This document shows positions 60,081 through 64,000 of a DNA stretch of 64,000 nucleotides, piece after piece; position 1 is the first letter of the stretch, and the number at the start of each line of letters is the position of its first letter. The position numbers were made by a program, and so were the translations under genes. The notes under the pieces are model-generated. The model was not told the DNA's origin. It ran no database searches and worked only from the letters and a program-made list of their open reading frames with translations. This DNA comes from Phallusia mammillata (Eukaryota; Chordata; Ascidiacea; Phlebobranchia; Ascidiidae): NCBI GenBank assembly GCA_003260075.1, contig QLIY01000414.1, positions 46,195-110,194 of the forward strand. The letters are read 5' to 3'.

Positions 60081-62244
60081 AAATTTGAACCTATTTCTCT
60101 GTGAGTTGTGCAGAAAATCTTTAAAAATATTATTAAATGCCCTTGGTAACATAACCCATCATTTGGTGTAACTGTAAAAATGCATCACATTATGTGAAGA
60201 AACAGTAAAAATTTTGAACTCACTTTGACAGGTAGGGGCAGGAAAATTGTCCCAGTCTCCGGTGTCTAGACAGATGCTTTGTATATTGGAACTGCTGAGG
60301 ATGTAGCCAGTGTCACATCGAAATATGCAACTTGAATCCACAAAGTTGGAATTGGAGCAAGAAACCTCGCCGTGTTCGAGCGATGATAATGCGGGGCTGC
60401 ATACAATTCCTGCACAAACATGCATCAATAATTTACGCATTTTATCTGAGCAGAGAAAAATTGGTGGTCAGTATTTTCACATTGTCACAGTTTTGCAGGG
60501 TCAAGTAAAATAAAGAGTGCTTTGTATTGCTACAAAAAAGAAAATTATGAAACTACTAAAAACGTTGCTAGTCATTAAAGGTTAAACGTTTATGTGAACA
60601 AAATAGAAAATACATACATTCTTATTTTTAAATCCCCCCGCAGCTAATAGCCTTAATGGAACATTTCTGTTTAACAATCATTATTTTTTTTTGAATAAAC
60701 AAAATTCCGCAAGAAAAATTGTATTGGAATATTGTTGTAAAATGAAACATACAAAAGCGCTGCAAAGCCACTGAAAATGTTGTGAGTCACAAATTTTTAA
60801 AGAATTTAAGAACCTAAATAAATGATACCATTGGTCATTTTACAAACAAATCTTATTCCAGCATTTCATTTAAAACCGAATGCTCTTCTTTATTTCGTTC
60901 TCAATTTCTTGCCTAGGTGTTTATTGAATCAATAAGATAAGATTGACATGAGATGGATACATACGCTGGCATGTGGTGGATGTGGCATTAAACATTTCAT
61001 TTCTCATGCACACCGCTGGGTAGATTGCGTTGGGAGGGAGTCTGTATCCATATTCACACGAGAAAAAACATTCAGAGCCTTGGTAGGAACCCAGTGAACA
61101 TGTGACATCGCCATTTTCAGGAGATGTGGGTGAATTCTTACACGGCCAACCTATAAAAAGTAAGTTTGGAATTTTCCAATCACATTAAGTTTTTTAAACA
61201 AGAAAAAAATGTAGGTAGGACAAATTCAATCAAAGTCACTAATACTTAGAAAATAATTTTGCATAAGTGAAATAAACTTAACTCAACTCAATACATCCAA
61301 AAAAGATCAATTAAAAGAATTAAAAATATGATTGGTTGATTTAAAAATAGAGAGTAATTATGGTTCTCCCATTTGGAATCATAATTTGTGTAATTTTTCA
61401 CTCTTATCTGATATGGGGGGGGGGCTGTGGGTGAATTCTTACATGGCCAACCTATAACAAGTAAGTTTGGAATTTTCCAATCACATTAAGTTTTTAAACA
61501 AAAAAAATGTAGGTAGGACAAATTCAATCAAAGTCACTAATACTTAGAAAAAATTTTTGCATAAGTGAAATAAACTTAACTCACCACATCAAAAAAAGAT
61601 CAATTAAAAGAATTAAAAATATATTTGGTTGATTTAAAAATAGAGGGTAATTATGGTTTTCCCATTTGGAATCATAATTTGTGTAATTTTTCACTCTTAT
61701 CTGATATTTACCAGAAATGGCACATGGGTAAAAACAACATACCAATTTTTCAGACAACTGTTTCTGCACAGTTCACAACTTACTACAAATTATTAATAAT
61801 ACAACATGTCAGAGTTTTATTATTTGTGCACAGAATGCAACAAACCTTGCATTGCTGTGAGGTCTGTCGTTCCTTCATCAACTTTGGCCATCCAGTGGCT
61901 GGATGATGACAACAGAGTGATTGTCCCCGTCTCCGAGTCCAAATAACGAAAGGAATCAGACAAAGATGATGTCAACTTATCATAGCTCCAACGTTGAGCA
62001 GAGACTTCTTCATCACAATCAGCAACGACCACCAGTGAACCAGAGGTTGTCTCGTTAGTTTGTATGCACTTTTGAGTTCTTTCGTTTATGATCTGTTGGT
62101 TGGAGACCCACGCCCACAGTTGGGAATCGTCTTCAGCATTGCAACTGCTCACCACAGCTAGACTTGGTGATGATGTCAGCGCCGGGGTGTCCATCACTGT
62201 CAGGCAATGTCCAGTTGCTTCTGCTTCGATTTGAAATGTTGGAC
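33800..62244 (-). CDS. Receptor tyrosine phosphatase with ricin-like, 15 CCP and Thr-rich extracellular parts (33 exons, 5' end missing)
   Basis: The product should be a type I membrane protein that removes phosphate from phosphotyrosine inside the cell and binds a ligand outside. Read on the minus strand, the exons give a ricin-B/CysR-like module, 15 CCP modules (one truncated), a Thr-rich stalk, a transmembrane segment, a wedge and tandem PTP domains D1 and D2, roughly 1,735 residues. Every splice junction between intact exons keeps frame. CCP junctions are all phase 1, and the phase-1 end of the last CCP exon fits the start of the stalk exon, which ties the CCP array to the phosphatase. 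The cytoplasmic part closely matches PTPRA/PTPRE as I know them, including the last residues. PTPRA and PTPRE themselves have short extracellular regions without CCPs, so the architecture is unusual. The signal-peptide exon was not found. Assembly seams at 51.4-61.4 kb make the CCP number unsure. Two adjacent genes merged by me is the main alternative. Confidence 0.85.
34290..34425 (-). CDS. RPTP exon 32: D2 P-loop
   Basis: With exon 31 it completes [16 protein letters not shown], followed by [20 protein letters not shown] and HMVQNL. The P-loop Cys and Arg of D2 are intact. It ends at phase 0 before GTAAGT. Confidence 0.95.
34548..34672 (-). CDS. RPTP exon 31: D2 WPE loop
   Basis: The exon encodes [18 protein letters not shown], then [20 protein letters not shown]. 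The WPD Asp is Glu, exactly as in PTPRA/PTPRE D2, which predicts weak or no catalysis by D2. It ends two bases into the codon after the catalytic Cys. Confidence 0.95.
35125..35283 (-). CDS. RPTP exon 30: D2 segment
   Basis: Fifty-three codons: [20 protein letters not shown] through [12 protein letters not shown] to RKQSVRQ. The exon is phase 0 at both ends. Confidence 0.94.
35700..35834 (-). CDS. RPTP exon 29: D2 segment
   Basis: Forty-five codons: [42 protein letters not shown]. The exon has the same length and phase as its D1 counterpart, exon 22, which reflects the ancient domain duplication. Confidence 0.95.
35974..36558. mobile_element. Non-autonomous hAT-like element, 585 bp, in an RPTP intron
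   Basis: The ends CAGTGGTCTTCAACCT and AGGTTGAAGACCACTG are inverted, with perfect 8-bp duplications TATTAGAT (35966-35973, 36559-36566). GGGGTCGC motifs sit inside each end. It lies in the intron between exons 28 and 29. Confidence 0.9.
36711..36787 (-). CDS. RPTP exon 28: D2 segment
   Basis: The exon encodes [12 protein letters not shown] and [10 protein letters not shown], and ends at phase 0 before GTAAGT. It is the D2 counterpart of exon 21. Confidence 0.94.
36859..36952 (-). CDS. RPTP exon 27: D1-D2 linker and start of D2
   Basis: The exon encodes [20 protein letters not shown] then [11 protein letters not shown]. The D2 counterpart of KNRY reads KNRV, as in PTPRA D2. It ends at phase 1 and completes a Tyr codon with the next exon. 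Confidence 0.94.
37572..37718 (-). CDS. RPTP exon 26: end of D1
   Basis: Forty-nine codons run from [20 protein letters not shown] to GMEHEFR and include the Gln-containing Q-loop. The segment HHLYGDTE matches the PTPRA/PTPRE D1 end closely. The exon is phase 0 at both ends. Confidence 0.94.
38189..38324 (-). CDS. RPTP exon 25: D1 P-loop
   Basis: Together with exon 24 this completes [16 protein letters not shown], a full active-site signature, then [20 protein letters not shown]. All catalytic residues of an active PTP are present, so D1 should be the working domain. The exon ends at phase 0 before GTGGGT. Confidence 0.95.
38725..38989 (-). mobile_element. tRNA-derived SINE in an RPTP intron
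   Basis: On the minus strand an A-box-like GTAGCTCAGTTGGTAAAGC and a B-box GGGTTCGAATCCCACC are correctly spaced for a tRNA-type pol III promoter, followed by a unique tail of about 100 bases. The 11-mer ATATAAGATAA flanks both sides (38714-38724, 38990-39000). A diverged copy of the tail, without the tRNA part, is near 14178-14262. Confidence 0.75.
39029..39195 (-). CDS. RPTP exon 24: D1 WPD loop and start of the catalytic loop
   Basis: The exon encodes [17 protein letters not shown] with the general-acid Asp of the WPD loop, and ends YGAIVVHC, so the catalytic Cys is its last complete codon. The donor GTTTGT splits the following Ser codon after two bases. Confidence 0.95.
39671..39790 (-). 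CDS. RPTP exon 23: D1 segment
   Basis: Forty codons include [17 protein letters not shown] and [11 protein letters not shown]. The KCAQYWP motif is the PTP signature after the central sheet. The exon is phase 0 at both ends. Confidence 0.94.
39902..40180. mobile_element. Non-autonomous hAT-like element, 279 bp, in an RPTP intron
   Basis: The ends CAGTGGTTCTTAACC and GGTTAAGAACCACTG are inverted, with perfect 8-bp duplications GTTTAGGA (39894-39901, 40181-40188). It lies in the intron between exons 22 and 23. Confidence 0.9.
40557..40691 (-). CDS. RPTP exon 22: D1 segment
   Basis: Forty-five codons run from [14 protein letters not shown] through [19 protein letters not shown] to EEGKE. The motifs IAAQGP and FWRMVW are PTP core elements. 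The exon is phase 0 at both ends. Confidence 0.94.
41045..41118 (-). CDS. RPTP exon 21: D1 segment
   Basis: The exon encodes [11 protein letters not shown] then [10 protein letters not shown], the classical DYINAS PTP motif, and ends at phase 0 before GTAAGT. Confidence 0.93.
41210..41330. repeat. Single-arm copy of the hairpin repeat family
   Basis: GGAACACTATACATGG, ACTGCCAAGG and CGTTCAGACGTTTCGACAATC match, in order, the right flank and arm of the repeat at 5264-5450. It lies in an RPTP intron. Confidence 0.65.
41821..41905 (-). CDS. RPTP exon 20: start of D1 with the KNRY motif
   Basis: The exon encodes about 28 residues ending [12 protein letters not shown], the phosphotyrosine-recognition loop of D1. 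It ends at phase 1 (donor GTGAGT), which makes the Tyr codon of LPY with the next exon. Confidence 0.92.
42483..42627 (-). CDS. RPTP exon 19: juxtamembrane wedge
   Basis: This is the cytoplasmic segment before D1: [39 protein letters not shown]. The helix-turn-helix wedge with FNRR and LFREEF is typical of RPTPs of the PTPRA/PTPRE type. The acceptor may lie 3 bases further upstream (42630); both choices keep frame. Confidence 0.9.
42987..43031. other. Assembly seam: G45 run beside the transmembrane exon
   Basis: The run lies in the intron 21 bases past the donor of the transmembrane exon. It does not touch coding sequence, but the intron may be incomplete. Confidence 0.7.
43053..43284 (-). 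CDS. RPTP exon 18: membrane-proximal segment and transmembrane helix
   Basis: The exon encodes a Pro/Asp-rich linker, then a hydrophobic stretch of about 24 residues ([20 protein letters not shown]), then the basic stop-transfer [14 protein letters not shown]. This fixes a type I orientation with the phosphatase inside. It begins at phase 1 and ends at phase 2 (donor GTAAGT). A G45 run (42987-43031) lies 21 bases downstream of the exon in the intron. Confidence 0.92.
43728..43955 (-). CDS. RPTP exon 17: Thr/Ser-rich mucin-like stalk
   Basis: About 75 residues, over a third of them Thr (runs such as [18 protein letters not shown]), form a likely O-glycosylated stalk between the CCP array and the membrane. 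The exon starts with two bases after CTCAG and ends with one base before GTAAGC. An alternative donor 12 bases upstream (GTGTGT) has the same phase, so its use would delete four residues. Confidence 0.85.
43956..48242 (-). other. RPTP intron of 4.3 kb, the largest in the gene
   Basis: I saw no exon with good borders and no recognisable domain on the minus strand here. The sequence is AT-rich with scattered short open frames on both strands. It separates the CCP array from the stalk, so alternative last exons for a secreted form could lie here, but none was identified. Confidence 0.5.
48243..48440 (-). CDS. RPTP exon 16: CCP module 14, last before the stalk
   Basis: This is a phase 1-1 exon of 198 bases, the longest CCP exon here because of extra residues before the third Cys. 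The sushi module reads [37 protein letters not shown]. Its phase-1 end (donor GTAAGA) fits the start of the stalk exon 4.3 kb downstream, giving an Asn codon. Confidence 0.9.
48732..49039. mobile_element. Non-autonomous hAT-like element, 308 bp, in an RPTP intron
   Basis: The ends CAGGGGTGGGCAAC and GTTGCCCATCCCTG are inverted, with perfect 8-bp duplications CTTTACAG (48724-48731, 49040-49047). The interior has GCGGCC motifs and a G11 seam (48962-48972) that may hide missing or duplicated sequence. Confidence 0.88.
49209..49388 (-). CDS. RPTP exon 15: CCP module 13
   Basis: This is a phase 1-1 exon with acceptor TTACAG and donor GTAAGT. The sushi module has six cysteines: [39 protein letters not shown]. 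The usual GY is replaced by TY. Confidence 0.88.
50240..50419 (-). CDS. RPTP exon 14: CCP module 12
   Basis: This is a phase 1-1 exon with acceptor TTTCAG and donor GTATGT. The sushi module has six cysteines: [31 protein letters not shown]. Confidence 0.9.
50588..50800. repeat. Diverged member of the hairpin repeat family
   Basis: The segment ACTGCCAGGGATCTTGTGTATACAG resembles the arm, and GGGTGTAACTGATGTGGCC with TATCACTGATGATGG follows. The latter block also occurs at about 37418-37470, which suggests it is part of the same element. Confidence 0.45.
50936..51112 (-). CDS. RPTP exon 13: CCP module 11
   Basis: This is a phase 1-1 exon with acceptor TTTCAG and donor GTAAGT. The sushi module has six cysteines: [38 protein letters not shown]. 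Confidence 0.9.
51266..51478. other. Assembly seam: G10 between diverged intron copies
   Basis: TTTGATGTGTGATCATATGCT occurs at about 51269 and again after the run (51421-51430), with further similarity downstream. Confidence 0.7.
51520..51699 (-). CDS. RPTP exon 12: CCP module 10
   Basis: This is a phase 1-1 exon with acceptor TTTCAG and donor GTAAGA. The sushi module has six cysteines: [30 protein letters not shown]. Confidence 0.9.
52229..52431 (-). pseudogene. Chimeric CCP fragment: two half exons joined by a G run
   Basis: On the minus strand the 5' half (52319-52431) copies exon 12 (51520-51699) and the 3' half (52229-52307) copies exon 11 (52845-53018). Between them are 11 G bases (52308-52318), and reading through the run shifts the frame to a stop. 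The order is what results if the second allele of this interval was inserted with its middle missing. I treat it as a seam, not a gene segment. Confidence 0.75.
52845..53018 (-). CDS. RPTP exon 11: CCP module 9
   Basis: This is a phase 1-1 exon with acceptor TTCAG and donor GTAAGG. The sushi module has six cysteines: [38 protein letters not shown]. The loop between the second and third Cys is short. The 3' half of a second copy is at 52229-52307. Confidence 0.88.
53453..53626 (-). CDS. RPTP exon 10: CCP module 8 (copy B, probable allelic duplicate)
   Basis: This exon is a near twin of 53962-54135 with the same phase and borders; Asp replaces Gly and Val replaces Ile. Its splice acceptor is fused to a seam: the CAG is immediately preceded, in transcript sense, by a run of C (53629-53639 on the plus strand is G). 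The flanking introns are also near-copies. It may be a true tandem duplicate or an assembly artefact. Confidence 0.65.
53962..54135 (-). CDS. RPTP exon 9: CCP module 8 (copy A)
   Basis: This is a phase 1-1 exon with acceptor TTGCAG and donor GTAAGT. The sushi module has six cysteines, with [15 protein letters not shown] and [10 protein letters not shown]. It is about 94% identical over 174 bases to 53453-53626 by hand count, and only two residues differ. The two are probably alleles placed in tandem by the assembly. Confidence 0.85.
54642..54833 (-). CDS. RPTP exon 8: CCP module 7
   Basis: This 192-base phase 1-1 exon has acceptor TGGCAG and the unusual donor GTACGA. It is a sushi module with six cysteines ([16 protein letters not shown]) and an acidic insertion PDDDTV that lengthens the loop before the fifth Cys. 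[10 protein letters not shown] closes it. Confidence 0.88.
55919..55985 (-). CDS. RPTP exon 7: CCP module 6, 5' half lost at a G-run seam
   Basis: Only the 3' half of a sushi exon is present: [21 protein letters not shown], then donor GTAAGT at phase 1. The 5' half is replaced by 13 G bases (55986-55998), after which the sequence is unrelated. The intact 3' half and good donor argue for an assembly loss rather than a genuine pseudo-exon. Confidence 0.75.
56509..56682 (-). CDS. RPTP exon 6: CCP module 5
   Basis: This is a phase 1-1 exon with acceptor TTTTAG and donor GTATGT. The sushi module carries six cysteines: [29 protein letters not shown]. Confidence 0.9.
56992..57168 (-). CDS. RPTP exon 5: CCP module 4
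   Basis: This is a phase 1-1 exon with acceptor TTACAG and donor GTAAGC. It is a canonical sushi module: [29 protein letters not shown], with six cysteines in all. Confidence 0.9.
57535..57720 (-). CDS. RPTP exon 4: CCP module 3
   Basis: This is a phase 1-1 exon between acceptor TTGCAG and donor GTAAGC. The sushi module has six cysteines, central [14 protein letters not shown] and EWDNN before the last Cys. The split codon to exon 3 gives Arg. Confidence 0.88.
59089..60079. other. Cluster of four G-run seams with interleaved allelic copies
   Basis: Runs lie at 59089-59098, 59265-59346, 59707-59716 and 60012-60079. The block 58614-59088 resumes at 59720, while 59100-59706 is a second version of the same intron. 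The long runs stand where sequence is missing. The interval between exons 3 and 4 therefore contains two partial haplotypes and no extra exon. Confidence 0.75.
60224..60409 (-). CDS. RPTP exon 3: CCP module 2
   Basis: This is a phase 1-1 exon with acceptor GTGCAG and donor GTGAGT. It is a sushi module with six cysteines, central [11 protein letters not shown] and GDWDNF before the last Cys. A 20-base fragment of the other copy is at 59687-59706. Confidence 0.88.
60965..61150 (-). CDS. RPTP exon 2: CCP module 1
   Basis: The exon is phase 1 at both ends, with acceptor TAG and donor GTATGT. It encodes one sushi module with six cysteines, including [10 protein letters not shown] at the centre. 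The usual Trp between the last two cysteines is absent and Phe stands near that place (EMFNAT). A partial second copy of its 5' end lies at 61425-61451 beyond a G-run seam. Confidence 0.85.
61124..61707. other. Assembly seam: G10 between two copies of about 280 bases
   Basis: The sequence from the 5' end of CCP exon 2 through CTTATCTGATAT is repeated after the run (61415-61424), so 61425-61451 is a stray exon fragment. Confidence 0.8.
61846..62244 (-). CDS. RPTP exon 1 found: ricin-B/CysR-like beta-trefoil module
   Basis: The 399-base exon begins after CAG with two bases of a split codon and ends phase 1 before GTTTGT. It encodes about 133 residues with the pattern [39 protein letters not shown]. 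The spacing of Cys, QLW and QRW resembles the cysteine-rich ricin-type domain of the mannose receptor family. In that family the domain binds sulphated sugars, but binding here cannot be judged. Its phase-1 end joins the first CCP as a Gly codon. Confidence 0.75.
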
Positions 62245-64000
62245 CTGAAATGAAACAAACACTTGGTTATAAGTACAACATTCGCAACAGCTTTAACACA
62301 AGCATAACAATTAAAATACATTTTTTAATCAATATTCCAGATGTAAAAAGATGACCAAGATTTAGAAACTGCTCTGTGTATCATGGGACATTGTACCCAA
62401 TATTGCCTAGAATAAGGGCTGTCAACTACGGGCAAATCAAATACATGGCTTTGGGTTTAAAGATAAGAAGGCGAAACTGTTTAAATTTGGGGATAAGTAT
62501 GTTAAAGAAACTTTACAAAATATTTGCTAAGAAAAAGTCAAGAAAAATATGATTTTTTTTTATCCCTAATGATTAGGACAGACTGTACTGTACAGTATGT
62601 AGCTATAAACTCAACATCGAAAAGTTTTTTTAACAGAATAGAACACTCAATGGGTAGAAGTAACAGTGTAGTGGTGAACTGAATTAAGAAACTGTCAACT
62701 TGTTCAAATGTTTGTGCTCCTCTGGTTACACAAAACAAGCAGATGGCCACAATTGCAGTTTCCTACTTTGTAACATTAGAACCTGAAGGTACTGCCTGAA
62801 ACTAAAGACAATGACTCAAGCCTAATGATAGCAACCACCCAAAGAAATAAAGTTTGTTAACTTTCAGTTTTTGGTCGAAGCTGATTGGCCGAGGGGATTT
62901 GATGAAAGTCTTTAAAAACTGAATGCTTATTCAAGTTCTTGTAGTTACAGAACTTATAAGTGGTAACTCTCCATACATTAAAGAACTTATAAGTGGTAAC
63001 TCTCCTAGTGTTTTGACCATTTCATCACACAAAAAGACAACTTCTAGATCAAAAACTTTTTAACAGTTTAAGTAAAAGGGTAAAATACGGTGATGAAATC
63101 ACATGTACTTCTGATATACAAGATTCAAGTCAGGTTTTGTGGTTTGAACTGATTTTTTTTATTCTGTGCATTGAGCTTTAAAATGCATCTAATAATATAG
63201 TGTTTCTTAACTTATTTAGATCTTACACTATTTTTGCATTTACACAAATATTTGTCGCTTCAATGAAATAGAAGAAAAAATGAGAAACAATGCTTTACTG
63301 AAACAGAAAAGTAACACACTTTTTTCGCAAAAACAAGCATTAAAGTTTCTTTGTTGGCAGGATTGGAGAGTAAAGAGGAGGTTTAAGTGGGAGAGGACTG
63401 AGCAAGAACAAGGATAATTCGGATTATGCGCGGAGCAAGCAAATATTGACAAAACACGGCCGAAGTGAGAGAGCGGTGCTGCTTCGGGCGTTGCTGATCG
63501 CTTGTAATTGTGTCGTACAGCCAGGATAGCACGCATGCGCTTGTTTACTCAGCCAGTTCTCAATACTTGAACGCTGGAGCGCACCACGAAAGAGCAGAAC
63601 TGGCACAGAATAAAATCATTATCGTGATGGGTTGGGTGGGTCTTTGTTTTAAATTCGAATGACAATCGTCACAGCACCAAAGCACCATGGCACGAGTAAT
63701 GCGTTAAGATCGAGTCGAAATTTAAACAAATTTGACACGCCAATTGTATGTTAGAAACAAGGTAAGCTTCGGTCTTGAATCGTCGTTTCTTTATGCTTTG
63801 TCACGGAACAAAGCAGGGTGATACGAATAATGTATTGAAATGAGTCGAAATTTAAACAATTTTGATTTTGAGATGGGCTACGACTAGGCGCTTGTTTAAA
63901 CTTAAAATCGCCGTTTCGTTATGCATTGTCACGTAACAATATATAGTGATATAAATAATGCATAAAGATTTAGTCGCATTAAGATTCTTGTACTGGTTCC
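62245..64000 (-). other. Upstream region expected to hold the RPTP signal-peptide exon
   Basis: The first exon should end at phase 1 and encode a hydrophobic leader. I examined ATG codons on the minus strand near 63536 and 63690 and found no leader with a suitable donor. A direct repeat with AACTTATAAGTGGTAACTCTC lies at about 62950-63005, and 63.4-63.6 kb is GC-richer and could be a promoter. The exon may lie beyond the window. Confidence 0.4.

Noticed and set aside
1..64000. CRISPR arrays, bacterial operons, rRNA or viral genes
   Set aside because: None seen; the regular repeats are CCP exons and assembly duplicates.

Overview
This is a 64 kb piece of AT-rich animal nuclear DNA. The coding sequence is split into short exons with GT/AG borders and mostly sub-kilobase introns, and the introns carry non-autonomous transposons. 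The protein matches point to a chordate: a mitochondrial GrpE of GRPEL1 type and a receptor tyrosine phosphatase whose cytoplasmic half resembles vertebrate PTPRA/PTPRE exon by exon. Compact introns, strong allelic divergence and the absence of a vertebrate-type gene layout make a tunicate such as Ciona the most likely source. This is inference; no species marker was seen.

Layout. About 1-26 kb is gene-poor: relics of hAT-like elements, a hairpin repeat, SINE-like repeats, a cluster of nuclear-receptor half-sites near 11.76 kb, and one plausible terminal exon of unknown identity at 19.9 kb. About 26-31 kb holds several possible exons of unknown genes around a CpG-rich block with two Z-DNA-type tracts (28.3 kb). 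At 31.23-32.25 kb (+) are the last two exons of the GrpE gene. From 33.80 to at least 62.24 kb (-) lies one large gene, convergent with GrpE.

The large gene is the main content. I rebuilt 33 exons by hand, and every splice junction that can be tested keeps frame. In protein order: a ricin-B/CysR-like beta-trefoil exon; 15 sushi (CCP) exons, all phase 1-1, where the 14 complete ones have six cysteines as in selectins; a Thr-rich mucin-like stalk; a transmembrane helix; a juxtamembrane wedge; PTP domain D1 ([13 protein letters not shown]); PTP domain D2 ([17 protein letters not shown]); and a C-terminal tyrosine in a YxN context, as in PTPRA. This would be a lectin/selectin-like surface receptor with a PTPRA-type signalling tail. 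The signal-peptide exon was not found.

The assembly carries a recurrent defect. Runs of G or C (10-13 bases) sit between two diverged copies of the same sequence, and longer runs (44-86) replace sequence outright. One such duplicate pair is joined by an 'n' instead. These look like seams where two alleles were concatenated. They create a duplicated CCP exon (53.5/54.0 kb), a chimeric CCP exon (52.3 kb) and a truncated CCP exon (55.9 kb), so the true CCP count is uncertain.
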